From: a bacterium | Lineage (GTDB): Bacteria; Planctomycetota; UBA1135; UBA2386 | Assembly: GCA_030432695.1 (NCBI GenBank) | Contig: JAUILN010000006.1 | Span: 310,001-374,000 of the forward strand | Direction of reading: 5' to 3' | Length of the DNA: 64,000 nt | Part shown: piece by piece, positions 26,486-34,979 of the stretch | Layout: every line of letters begins with the position of its first letter | Numbering within the stretch: the stretch's first letter is position 1 | Notes under the pieces: model-generated | What the model was told of the DNA's origin: nothing | What the model saw: the letters and a program-made list of their open reading frames with translations, nothing else | Database searches by the model: none | Made by a program: the position numbers and the translations under genes

Positions 26486-28279
26486 ATGCAACGTGCGAAG
26501 ACCGTCGTAATCCTCGGGGCCGTGGGCGGCCTCGTCGCCCTGGGCCTCTGCTCCGGAGGTGGCCCGGCCACGCCGCTACAGCCGCGCGCCGGGCGCGATG
26601 CGGCGGCCGCGACTGCACTCGGGGTTCGTGCCTCCGAAGGCCCAGCGCGAGACGCCACCAGGAAGCTGGTGCTTCCGCGACCATGGACGGGCCAACGCTT
26701 CGATTACGAGGCGCGGCTGGTCCAGCGGGCGGACGGCGCCGAGGTCGTGACCACGCGGCAACGGATCTCGGGAGAGCTGGTCTCGACCGAGCTGGACGGG
26801 GAGCGCGTGGTCCAGCTATGGCTTCGTGACCCCCAGGTCGTGCTGTCGCATGGTGGCCAGGCCGACGCCGAGGGTGCGCGGTCCCTCGGGTCGGCACTCG
26901 CTGCGGGGCTGGAGTTCCGGCTGGACGAAGACGGCCGGGTGACGGCCTATCGAAGCAGCGAGCCGCTCTCCTCGCACAGTGCGATCCTCGTTCGTGAGGT
27001 GGTCCGGTCGCTGTTGCACGAGGTTCCGGAGCGGGATGCGGGCCACGGTCCGTGGACCGAGTCGCATCCATACCGCCTCGCCCGTTGGAGCGCAGCGCGG
27101 GAGACCGGAGTCGAGGGTGCGGAGCGCATCGGCCTGCACCGCAAGGAGGTGGAATTGATCGACCCGGAAGGCCGGCGCCTGGTGCCTTCGCGGCAGTCGG
27201 GACACGAACGGCGTTCGATGGTCGCGGCCCGCAGCCTGCCGGTCCGTTGGTCTCTGCGCACCGAGATGACGCTCGAGTTGGGCTTCGGCACCCTCGAGTC
27301 CTCCGTGGTGGGCTCCATGGACGCGCCTCGGCCGGTCGCAGGATGCGGCGGGCGCCGGGTGTCGAGCGGCTCGTGGACCGAGCTCGATTCCCTGTCGCTC
27401 GAGCCCGCGCCGTCCGGGCCGCTCGGCGACATCGCGGAGGTCGCGAACGCGGTGTGTCTGGCCGACTGCCGCGAGCAGCGGATCCTGGTCGCCCGTGACC
27501 TGTTGCGGCGCCTTCGCCACGCACCTGCCGATGCGCTCGAGCTGCGTGAGCTGGTCCTCGATCCGTCTCTCGAACTGGAGATCTTCGACCTGCTGCTCGA
27601 GGTGTTGGCGCGGGTTGGCGGGGAGGAGGCGTCGGTCGTGCTGGCAGAGGCACTCGGTCGCACCGGCTTCGAACCGCTGCGGCGGCAGCTGCTGCTGAAG
27701 AACCTCAGCGTCTGCGAGGATGCGCGCGATGTGCTGGTGCAAGCCGTGCAGTGCCAGCTCAGGGCTGGCGAGGAGCGGACCGGTGGCATGGCGATGCTGG
27801 CGCTTGGCTCGCTGTCGCGCTCGAACGAGCTCGGTGGCGAACTCCTGGACGCAGCGCGGCCCGATGATGCGGATCCCGCTCTGATGACCTGGGTGTTGGC
27901 GCGCGCGAACGGACGTCCGGATGCCGCACGTGCCGCCGGCCGGAGCGTGATCGATCACCGCGATCCGGGTGTGCGTGAGGCCGCGGTAGAGGCATTGGGC
28001 AAGGCTAGTTCGGCGGCCGATCTGGAGATCCTCCGGCGGGTAGCGGCCTCGGATCCGGAGTCGTCCGTCCGCGGCCTGGCGATCCGGATCGTGGCCCGCT
28101 CGCTGGATGCCGACGGTCTGGAGTCCTGGGCGACCGCCTTGCTGGCCCGGGAGTCGGCGCCAATGCGTGGTCAGTTGGCGCGCGGCCTGCAGGAGCGGTC
28201 TGCGTCCGACGTGGTGGAGCGCTTGCTCGACCTGCTCCGTCGGGATCCCGCACTCGAGGTTCGCGAACTCATCGGGTGA
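26486..28279 (+). CDS. Exported HEAT-repeat protein, 597 aa
   Basis: The ATG at 26486 is preferred because AGGGAG lies about ten bases upstream and it opens a hydrophobic leader (KTVVILGAVGGLVALGLCSGG); the same frame opens slightly earlier at 26447. Residues about 65-330 are a beta-rich region starting with FDYEARLVQRADG, loosely reminiscent of the lipid-binding N-terminal domain of vitellogenin-like proteins (inference). The C-terminal 270 residues are alpha-helical HEAT-type repeats, clearest in DHRDPGVREAAVEALGKAS and DPESSVRGLAIRIVARSL. HEAT arrays are protein-binding scaffolds. It precedes the kinase-SUMF1 gene by 97 bases in the same direction. Confidence 0.75.
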   Translation: MQRAKTVVILGAVGGLVALGLCSGGGPATPLQPRAGRDAAAATALGVRASEGPARDATRKLVLPRPWTGQRFDYEARLVQRADGAEVVTTRQRISGELVSTELDGERVVQLWLRDPQVVLSHGGQADAEGARSLGSALAAGLEFRLDEDGRVTAYRSSEPLSSHSAILVREVVRSLLHEVPERDAGHGPWTESHPYRLARWSAARETGVEGAERIGLHRKEVELIDPEGRRLVPSRQSGHERRSMVAARSLPVRWSLRTEMTLELGFGTLESSVVGSMDAPRPVAGCGGRRVSSGSWTELDSLSLEPAPSGPLGDIAEVANAVCLADCREQRILVARDLLRRLRHAPADALELRELVLDPSLELEIFDLLLEVLARVGGEEASVVLAEALGRTGFEPLRRQLLLKNLSVCEDARDVLVQAVQCQLRAGEERTGGMAMLALGSLSRSNELGGELLDAARPDDADPALMTWVLARANGRPDAARAAGRSVIDHRDPGVREAAVEALGKASSAADLEILRRVAASDPESSVRGLAIRIVARSLDADGLESWATALLARESAPMRGQLARGLQERSASDVVERLLDLLRRDPALEVRELIG

Positions 28280-28376
28280 AGTCGCGGCGGATCCAGGTCC
28301 CTGTCTCGAGGGTTGCTGGACGTTGGCTTCGCAATTCCTGTAAGACCCCGGGCGGGGCCCACACTGGAGAAGACGC

Positions 28377-30962
28377 ATGGAAGAGTCCTTGGACGCGCTC
28401 GAGGAAGCACTTGCCGAAGCACTGGCCGCCTATGAGGAGGCCGGGTTCGCCGGTGCCGAGTCGGTGCTCGGCCGGTTCCCGGACCAGGCCGAGCAGCTGC
28501 GGGCCCGCCTCGACCAGATGGTCGGCCTGGGCCTCGCCGGGGATGCCGGTCCACCCTCGATCGACGGCTTCGAGTTGAGCGAGCGGCTGGGGCGCGGCGG
28601 GATGGGCGAGGTCTGGAGGGCCACGCAGCTGCGGCCGGTGAAGCGCGACGTTGCGGTCAAGGTGATGCTCGCGGGTGCGGAGAGCGAGGCCTTCCTCCGT
28701 CGCTTCGAGTCGGAGCGCCACGCTCTCGCCCGGATGAAGCACCCGGGAATCGCGCAGATCTTCAGCGCCGGAAGCACCGACCGCGGGCAGCCGTACTTCG
28801 CGATGGAGCTGGTGGAGGGCGAGACCCTCACCGGATGGTGCGATTCACGCAGCCTCGGCATCCCCGAGCGGCTCGGCATCTTCGTGCAGGTCTGCGACGC
28901 GATCCACCACGCGCATCAGCGTGGTGTGATGCACAGGGACCTGAAGCCGGCCAATGTGATGGTGACGGAGGTCGACGGGAACCCGCAGCCCAAGGTCATC
29001 GACTTCGGCCTGGCAAAGGCCGTGGGGGAGAGGCTGATCGAGCACTCCCTCGCGACGCAGGTGGGTCAGCCGATCGGCACGCTGCAATACATGAGTCCGG
29101 AACAGGCCGATGGGGCCGAGCACGGTCTCGATGTGCGGACCGACGTCTTCGCGCTCGGCGTGATGCTCTACGAGCTGTTGACCGGCATGCTGCCGTTGCG
29201 GCTGGAGCGGGGGACTCCGGCGGCGCAGCTGGAGTTCCTGCGCAGGCTGGTGGCCGAAGAGCCGGTGCAGCCGAGCGAGAGGGCAGGGTCGGCGAGCAGC
29301 GACGCCGCGGCACTGCTGCGGGCCCGGAGGTCACGCGCCGATCTGAGCGGTGCGCTCCGTGGTGATCTCGACTGGATCGTCCTGTGTGCGTTGGCCCGTG
29401 ATCCCGAGCGGCGCTACGCGACGGTGCGGGATCTGTCGCAGGACGTGTTGGCGTATCTCTGCGACGAGCCGGTGCAGGCGAGTCCGCCTTCGACTGCGTA
29501 TCGGCTGCGCAAGTTCGTGCGGCGGAATCGGTTGGCCGTGTCGATCTCCGGGGGCATCGCGGTGCTCGTTCTCGTAGCGCTCGCCGTGAGTCTGTTCTTC
29601 TGGTTCGCGGCAAGGAGGAGCCTGACTCAGGTCGATCTGCTCGTCTCGCTAGGGAAGCTCGACGGGGTCACGCGGGACGCTCGCGAAGAGCTGTGGCCTG
29701 CGCACCCCGCGCTCCTGCCGAACATGCGAGCGTGGCTGGATGACTCGGCGGGTCTCCTGGCGCGCCGATCCGAGCTGGTGTCGATCACCGAGACCCTGCA
29801 GGGCCGCTATGGCCGGCCGCTTCCCACGGTTCTCGCCGCCATCCTCGGCAACTATGAGCAGGGCTTTCAGGATCTCGCTGGTCCAGACGGACTGCGTAAT
29901 CAGGTGCTGCGCCGTATCGATTGGGCGCAGACGCTTCGTGAGCGCTCGATATCAGCTCACCTGGCGGAATGGGAAGTGGCGATCCAGTCGATCGCCGATT
30001 CGAAGCAGTGCCCGCTCTATCGAGGCCTGCGCATCGTGCCCCAGCTCGGCCTCGTGCCGCTTCGCAGGAACCCGCAGGGGCTCTGGGAGTTCCGGGTACT
30101 GACTCCGGACGGGAAGGCTCCGGAAGTGGGAGGCGATGGTACCGTGCGAGTCACCGAGGGCTCCGATCCGATTCTCGTGCTCCTACCCGGCGGCGCTACG
30201 CGAGTCGGTGCCCAGAACGCGGACCCGGAAGCTGCTCGGTACGACCCGAACGCACGGCCGATCGAGCAGCCGGTCGTGGAGTTGGATATCGCGCCGTTCT
30301 TCATGCAGAAGCACGAGGTCTGGCAGGGCCTCTGGATCCGCACCATGGATGAGAACCCGAGTGCTCACCCCATAGGTTATGGCGCGCCCGGTTACGGATC
30401 AGGCATCGTCATCACCTCCGAGGATCCTCCCGATGCTCGCAGCCCCGTTGAGAACATGTCGCTTGCCGAGGCACGGCTCTGTGCACGCAAGCTCGGCTTG
30501 CAGATCCCGTCCGAGGTCCAATGGGAGTTCGCGGCGCGGGGCACGGCCGAAGGCCCCTACGGGTTTGGCGGTGAGCTCAGCGAAGCCGAGTGGGGTGTGA
30601 TCAACCTCTGCGATGCTCGGGGTGGTGCGATGGGCTTCAACGCGTCGCACGAGCTGTGGGACGACGGCCGTGGGCTTCCGGATGCCGTTGATTCCAGGCC
30701 TGTGAACTCGTTCGGGCTACACAATGTGCTCGGCAACGTCGCGGAGATGTGTGACGACGCCTATGCGGCGTTCGACGCCGGTCCCGCGTTCCGGGGCGGA
30801 GACGGCCGGCGAGACGTCGATGGTGGCTATCCGTACCCCGTTCGCGGCGGTTCCTTCGTCAGCCGTGCGGTCAACTGTCGCCTGACCGCGCGTCTCAGCT
30901 TCAGCCAGGACTCCGCTCATCCCGCCGTTGGTGTCCGCTTCTGTCGTCCGCTCGATCGGTGA
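28377..30962 (+). CDS. Transmembrane Ser/Thr protein kinase with C-terminal SUMF1 (formylglycine-enzyme-like) domain, 861 aa
   Basis: Residues 1-60 are helical and acidic. The kinase domain spans about 65-340: glycine loop GRGGMGEV (72-79), catalytic Lys95, HRDLKPAN with Asp188, DFG at 209-211 and a normal activation loop, so it should be active. A single membrane helix follows at about 388-411 (SISGGIAVLVLVALAVSLFFWF). An extracytoplasmic region leads to a SUMF1/FGE-sulfatase-like domain at about 625-861, shown by NSFGLHNVLGNVAEMC, YPVRGGSFVSRAVNCRLTAR and the final VGVRFCRPL. In this fold group the domain may be an enzyme or a binding module; here it probably senses something outside the membrane. 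GGAGA precedes the ATG. It is followed 19 bases later by the next gene, so the two likely form an operon. Confidence 0.93.
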   Translation: MEESLDALEEALAEALAAYEEAGFAGAESVLGRFPDQAEQLRARLDQMVGLGLAGDAGPPSIDGFELSERLGRGGMGEVWRATQLRPVKRDVAVKVMLAGAESEAFLRRFESERHALARMKHPGIAQIFSAGSTDRGQPYFAMELVEGETLTGWCDSRSLGIPERLGIFVQVCDAIHHAHQRGVMHRDLKPANVMVTEVDGNPQPKVIDFGLAKAVGERLIEHSLATQVGQPIGTLQYMSPEQADGAEHGLDVRTDVFALGVMLYELLTGMLPLRLERGTPAAQLEFLRRLVAEEPVQPSERAGSASSDAAALLRARRSRADLSGALRGDLDWIVLCALARDPERRYATVRDLSQDVLAYLCDEPVQASPPSTAYRLRKFVRRNRLAVSISGGIAVLVLVALAVSLFFWFAARRSLTQVDLLVSLGKLDGVTRDAREELWPAHPALLPNMRAWLDDSAGLLARRSELVSITETLQGRYGRPLPTVLAAILGNYEQGFQDLAGPDGLRNQVLRRIDWAQTLRERSISAHLAEWEVAIQSIADSKQCPLYRGLRIVPQLGLVPLRRNPQGLWEFRVLTPDGKAPEVGGDGTVRVTEGSDPILVLLPGGATRVGAQNADPEAARYDPNARPIEQPVVELDIAPFFMQKHEVWQGLWIRTMDENPSAHPIGYGAPGYGSGIVITSEDPPDARSPVENMSLAEARLCARKLGLQIPSEVQWEFAARGTAEGPYGFGGELSEAEWGVINLCDARGGAMGFNASHELWDDGRGLPDAVDSRPVNSFGLHNVLGNVAEMCDDAYAAFDAGPAFRGGDGRRDVDGGYPYPVRGGSFVSRAVNCRLTARLSFSQDSAHPAVGVRFCRPLDR

Positions 30963-30981
30963 GCTTCTCCGGAGAACGATC

Positions 30982-33741
30982 ATGATCCGCGTCCTCGTCT
31001 GTCTCGCCGCATTGGTCGGTGTTCCCGTAGCCCAGTCGACGCTCGTCTTGCCCGCGGGCTTCGAGGGCGTCGAAGCCGGTGGGTCGACCCGCGACCCCTT
31101 CGATCGAGGTCAGCGGGCTTCGCGGGCCCAGTACGGCTACGACCGCACCCTGTTCTCCGGCATCGGGGGACCGATCGAGATCTACCGCATGCGTATCCGA
31201 GCGAATGGTGGAGCGTTCAGCCTCGGTGGCCGATTCGCCCGGTGTGTCGTGCGCATCGGATCCTGCGACGACCATGCGACGCTCGGGCAGAGCTTCGACG
31301 GCAACTGGAGCGGTGCGCAGCCGGCACCTTCCTATGATGGGCCCGTGCGCGTCGCCGGCGCCGATCGCTCGGCGCCCGGGCTCTGGTATGTCGACATCGG
31401 GCTGCGGACGCCCGCACGCTACGACCGGACATCCGGCCGCGATCTGTTGGTGGAGATCGCGGTCGACGCACGTGGGCTGGTCGGTTCCTCAGCGGCTTCG
31501 GATGCCGTGAGCGGTCTGAGCGGCGTGACGCAGGTGGCGAAGAGTGGCAACGGAACCCTCCCCGACGGCGATGTGTCTGCTGGGACCGGTCTCGTGCTGG
31601 AGCTGTTCTATCGCCCGCTGAGCCGGGTGGTCCCGCACAACGCGACCTCCGTTGGCGGGAGCACGACGACGGAGACACCCTTCGGGAGTGCGTCTGGACC
31701 GTTCCGCGTCCAGTACTGCTTCGACAGCTCGCGCTTCACCGATGCCGGTGTCGACTACCCGATCGCCATCTCCGAGCTTCGCATCGTGGGTGCGAGGACG
31801 GCGCCGCGTAGCCGGGGCGGAACGCTCGCGGCTTGCGACGTCCGAATCGGTGCCGCAGCCGTCGACCATCTCGCGCTGAGCACCACCTTCGACTGGAACT
31901 GGATCGATGGCGCCGTGCCGTTGGCGGCCTACGCGGGTTCGGTGACCGTGCCTGATTCTCCGGGCTCGCCCCGCGGGCTCCCGACGTTCTCCGTCGTCTC
32001 GATCCCCCTCAGCCGTCCGATCGTCTACGACCCGGGAAGTGGTTCGGATCTCCTGGTCGAGTTCTCCGCCCAGGGTGCCTGGCGGCAGTCCCTGGTGCCG
32101 ACCTTCGACATGGCGGCTGTCGACGTGAATCCGCAGGCGAGCCAGCTGCTCAGTCGCGCGAGTTCCGATGCCGTGACCGGGACGCTGAACAGGCGTCTCG
32201 GCCTGGTAGCGGATATCCGCTTCGCGCCGGCGTCCGATCCGCTGAACGATGGCTTCCTCCTCGGACAAGGGCTTGCCTACGTGGTCGGTCCGGGTACCTC
32301 GGATGGCTCCGGTGCCCCCCTCGATCCCCGGGCGATCCGTCGCAAGAAGGCGGGCTTCGATCCGGGTCGGGAATCCCGCGACCTGCCCCGTGCACGGCCC
32401 GACTTCCGTTGGAGTTCGATCCTTGCCGGGGCCACCGGCTTGGAGATCGATGCATTCTCGCTCGGATTGGATCGGCTGTGGGCGAACGACTCCGGTCGCA
32501 TCTCGCCGAGCTGCGAACGCGGTACGTGGAACGTGCTCGCGTTCACGGTCTCGCCGGAGACAGGGGGTGCGAACGGGCGCGTCCATGCCGAGCAGGCACT
32601 GGGTGACGGAGTGATCGGGGACGTGTTCGGCTACGCCCTGGAATCGAGTGCTGGAGAGATTCCTGCGCGATTCCGTGGGCGGACGCTGAAGCTGCTGAAC
32701 GGCACCGATCTGGACATCTCGGGCGGTGGACCGGACGCGGGACTGGCGGCCGTCGACGGATTCATGCCTGCCTACGGGCTGGGTGATGCGATTGCCGGAT
32801 TGCTGTCGGCCGAACCGGTGCTGTGGTTCAGCGTGACCGACGGCTCGAAGGGTAGCCTGCCGGTTTCCTGGCTCGGTGGAGATACCTCTGCCCGGAGCGG
32901 TGCAACGATCTTCCGCACCACCTGGACTCGCGATGTGCGCGGTGGAGGGGCATGGTCGGCTCCGGTGGTCGATTTGGCACCACGTCATCTGGGTCTCGTG
33001 TCGGCGGACGATATCGATGCTCTCGCGATCGACGTCCGGCCGAGTGACACATGCGCTTCGAGCGACGCCCGTCACTATCTGTTCTCGTTGACGTCCGACT
33101 CGACCACGGTTCCTGCATCCGAACTCCTGTTCGTCTCGCGGGGATCCGGTATGCCGTTCGGACCCGTCACCCCGGTGGCCTACACCGACGCCGACGGCAG
33201 GCCGATCGCCGACAAGATCGGCGGCGGTGATCGTGTGCGGTCCATCTGTCTCGAGGATCCCGGACCGCCGCAGCTTGCGGGCGGGATCCCGTCGACCCCC
33301 GAGCAGATCTTCCTCGCAGTCTGGGGAGTGCCGCGCGATCTCTCGCACTGGCACGGGGGGGGTGACCCGCTGAACCTGTTCGGCACGCTGCCTCCGTCGC
33401 GCTTCAAGTCGAGCCCGGAACTCAACCTGTCGTTGCTGCGCGGCTGCGATGCCGGGCGCAACCCGACCCTCGAACCGTGGATGGTCGGCTGGCCGGGGGG
33501 AGAGCGGTCGGCCAGCTCGGTGGTCTTCAAGTTCCTCCTCGATGTCTCGGCTCTCCAGCTGGTGGAACTCGGCGAAGTCCTGATGACTCGTCCCGGGGGA
33601 CCCTTCGGTGACCCTTCATCGCAGGCCTTTTCCCTGCCGGCGAACTCGGCCCTGATCGGAGTGGAGCTGTTCGGTGTCGGACTCGTTCTGACCGACACCG
33701 CGAACCTCACCTTCAGCAACGTGTCCAGTCTGTGGCTGTGA
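30982..33741 (+). CDS. Large secreted protein with two N-terminal beta repeats, 919 aa
   Basis: The start at 30982 is chosen for its GGAGAA site and signal peptide (MIRVLVCLAALVGVPVAQ). Residues about 20-210 and 212-420 are two copies of a domain, each opening with 'VGGSTxxxPFGxxxxxxRxQYxxDxxxF' and containing IYRMRIRANGG or AISELRIVGART and later 'YDxxSGxDLLVEIxxxA'. The remaining 500 residues show no recognised domain; the end (LPANSALIGVELFGVGLVLT, then SNVSSLWL) is like the tail of the window's common C-terminal domain. Cell-surface location is likely. It lies immediately downstream of the kinase-SUMF1 gene and may be its partner. Confidence 0.75.
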   Translation: MIRVLVCLAALVGVPVAQSTLVLPAGFEGVEAGGSTRDPFDRGQRASRAQYGYDRTLFSGIGGPIEIYRMRIRANGGAFSLGGRFARCVVRIGSCDDHATLGQSFDGNWSGAQPAPSYDGPVRVAGADRSAPGLWYVDIGLRTPARYDRTSGRDLLVEIAVDARGLVGSSAASDAVSGLSGVTQVAKSGNGTLPDGDVSAGTGLVLELFYRPLSRVVPHNATSVGGSTTTETPFGSASGPFRVQYCFDSSRFTDAGVDYPIAISELRIVGARTAPRSRGGTLAACDVRIGAAAVDHLALSTTFDWNWIDGAVPLAAYAGSVTVPDSPGSPRGLPTFSVVSIPLSRPIVYDPGSGSDLLVEFSAQGAWRQSLVPTFDMAAVDVNPQASQLLSRASSDAVTGTLNRRLGLVADIRFAPASDPLNDGFLLGQGLAYVVGPGTSDGSGAPLDPRAIRRKKAGFDPGRESRDLPRARPDFRWSSILAGATGLEIDAFSLGLDRLWANDSGRISPSCERGTWNVLAFTVSPETGGANGRVHAEQALGDGVIGDVFGYALESSAGEIPARFRGRTLKLLNGTDLDISGGGPDAGLAAVDGFMPAYGLGDAIAGLLSAEPVLWFSVTDGSKGSLPVSWLGGDTSARSGATIFRTTWTRDVRGGGAWSAPVVDLAPRHLGLVSADDIDALAIDVRPSDTCASSDARHYLFSLTSDSTTVPASELLFVSRGSGMPFGPVTPVAYTDADGRPIADKIGGGDRVRSICLEDPGPPQLAGGIPSTPEQIFLAVWGVPRDLSHWHGGGDPLNLFGTLPPSRFKSSPELNLSLLRGCDAGRNPTLEPWMVGWPGGERSASSVVFKFLLDVSALQLVELGEVLMTRPGGPFGDPSSQAFSLPANSALIGVELFGVGLVLTDTANLTFSNVSSLWL

Positions 33742-33947
33742 GATGGCGGGTGGTCGCGCGCCCGCTGCGTTCCGCCGGAAGCCTGTCGATCGGTCGAATC
33801 GTCCCTTCGCGAAGGGTGGTGCTCCGACCGTCTCGCGATGCTCGTAGGAATTCCGTAACGCTCCGTTCGAGCTGCTGCTTGGAGTGAGGGTCGCGGGACG
33901 ATCGGATCCTCGTTGCCCCCGGCCTGCAAGCTCCAAGGGAGCCGAAC

Positions 33948-34508
33948 ATGACCAACGTTCCTGACCGTCGTCTCGACACCCTGCTCGAGGAGCACCTGCC
34001 ACGGCTTCAGGCCTACGTGCACCTCGAGATCGGAGAGCGGCTCCGCCGCCGGGAAGACACCTTCGATCTGCTGCAGTCGGTCTGTCGTGAGGTTCTCCAG
34101 GATGCCGACCGCTTCGAGTTCCAGGGCGAGGCCGCGTTCCGCAGCTGGCTCTACAAGCAGGCACTGCACAAGATCGTCAACAAGGCCCGGTTTCATCAGG
34201 CCGCCAGGCGCGATGTTCGGCGAGACGACTTGCCGGCGGACGTTTCTTCGGGCGGAGCGATCCTGGAGGAGCTCTATGGGACGCTCTGCAGCCCCACGCA
34301 GCACGCGATCGGCCAGGAGGCGCGACAGTCCCTGGAGCGCGCGTTCGAGCGGCTCGCACCCGAACAGCGCGAGGCGGTCGTCCTCAAGCGCATCGTCGGC
34401 CTCGACTACGAAGAGATCGCCGAGCAGATGGGGAAGACCGTGGGGGCGGTCCGGGTGCTGGTGCACCGCGGCGTCGCGCGGCTCGCGGTTCTGCTCGGCC
34501 AAGACTGA
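33948..34508 (+). CDS. ECF-type RNA polymerase sigma factor, 186 aa
   Basis: Region 2 is seen at about residues 15-85 (RSWLYKQALHKIVNKAR is the conserved 2.3/2.4 stretch) and region 4 at about 125-180 (LAPEQREAVVLKRIVGLDYE, then EIAEQMGKTVGAVRVLVHRG, the helix-turn-helix that reads the -35 element). AAGGGAG precedes the ATG. In planctomycetes such sigma factors are often encoded beside membrane Ser/Thr kinases, which are thought to control them in place of an anti-sigma factor; the kinase at 28377 is the obvious candidate here. No anti-sigma gene is adjacent. Confidence 0.93.
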   Translation: MTNVPDRRLDTLLEEHLPRLQAYVHLEIGERLRRREDTFDLLQSVCREVLQDADRFEFQGEAAFRSWLYKQALHKIVNKARFHQAARRDVRRDDLPADVSSGGAILEELYGTLCSPTQHAIGQEARQSLERAFERLAPEQREAVVLKRIVGLDYEEIAEQMGKTVGAVRVLVHRGVARLAVLLGQD

Positions 34509-34545
34509 CGGTGCATGAGGTGCGCTTCGCGGGTGCGGCGGCGGG

Positions 34546-34619
34546 CGTTCCGCTGATCTGCTACTCCCGAGAACCTGCGTCGCCGGCGCGGATTCTCGGG
34601 AGTAGTAGATGTCGGAACG
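34546..34619. repeat. Long inverted repeat (cruciform) after the sigma factor gene
   Basis: Arms 34546-34573 and 34593-34619 pair over 24 positions: a perfect 13-bp CTACTCCCGAGAA / TTCTCGGGAGTAG stem, one mismatch, four more pairs (ATCT/AGAT), a 3/2 bulge, then CGTTCCG / CGGAACG. The 19-base loop is GC-rich. It lies 38 bases past the sigma factor stop. No T tract follows on either strand, so it is not a textbook terminator. It starts a 471-base interval (34509-34979) that otherwise contains only the kinase fragment at 34719 and no further recognisable sequence. Confidence 0.75.
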
Positions 34620-34718
34620 ATCGTCCGCGTGGCCTGCTGCCGCGCTGCGTGGCGAGCGCAGCGAGTCGCACTCATTCAGCTGCGGCAGGAGGCCGCGCTG
34701 AGGGTCGCGAGGCCATGA

Positions 34719-34800
34719 ATGGGCCGCAACGACGTGCTGGCGCGCTTCGAGATCGAGCGGCAAGCGCTCGCCCGGCTCGGTCACCCCGGCGTCGCCACGC
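34719..34800 (+). pseudogene. Fragment of a Ser/Thr protein kinase gene
   Basis: The stretch encodes NDVLARFEIERQALARLGHP followed by GVA, which is the typical N-lobe helix C segment of bacterial Ser/Thr kinases; the kinase at 28377 has FLRRFESERHALARMKHPGIA at the same place. The frame then degenerates, and neither the glycine loop upstream nor the catalytic loop downstream can be found. It is probably the remains of a kinase gene that once followed the sigma factor gene, an arrangement common in planctomycetes. Confidence 0.7.
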
Positions 34801-34979
34801 CACATCTTCGGTGTGTTCGTCGGTGCGCAGGATGGGGGGCTGCGCTGCCTGTTGTCCGAGTCGGCGCGGTTTGCGGAATCTCAGCCGCACCAGTAACAAG
34901 CCGCGTGAGCTTCCTGCTCCAGGGGTGTCGAGCGTGATCGATCCGGTCGCGCCAGCACTGTCCAGAGAAGGAAACCACG

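Noticed and set aside
34546..34619. Intrinsic terminator for the sigma factor gene
   Set aside because: The stem is strong but no T-rich tract follows on either strand and the loop is long; it is kept only as an inverted repeat.
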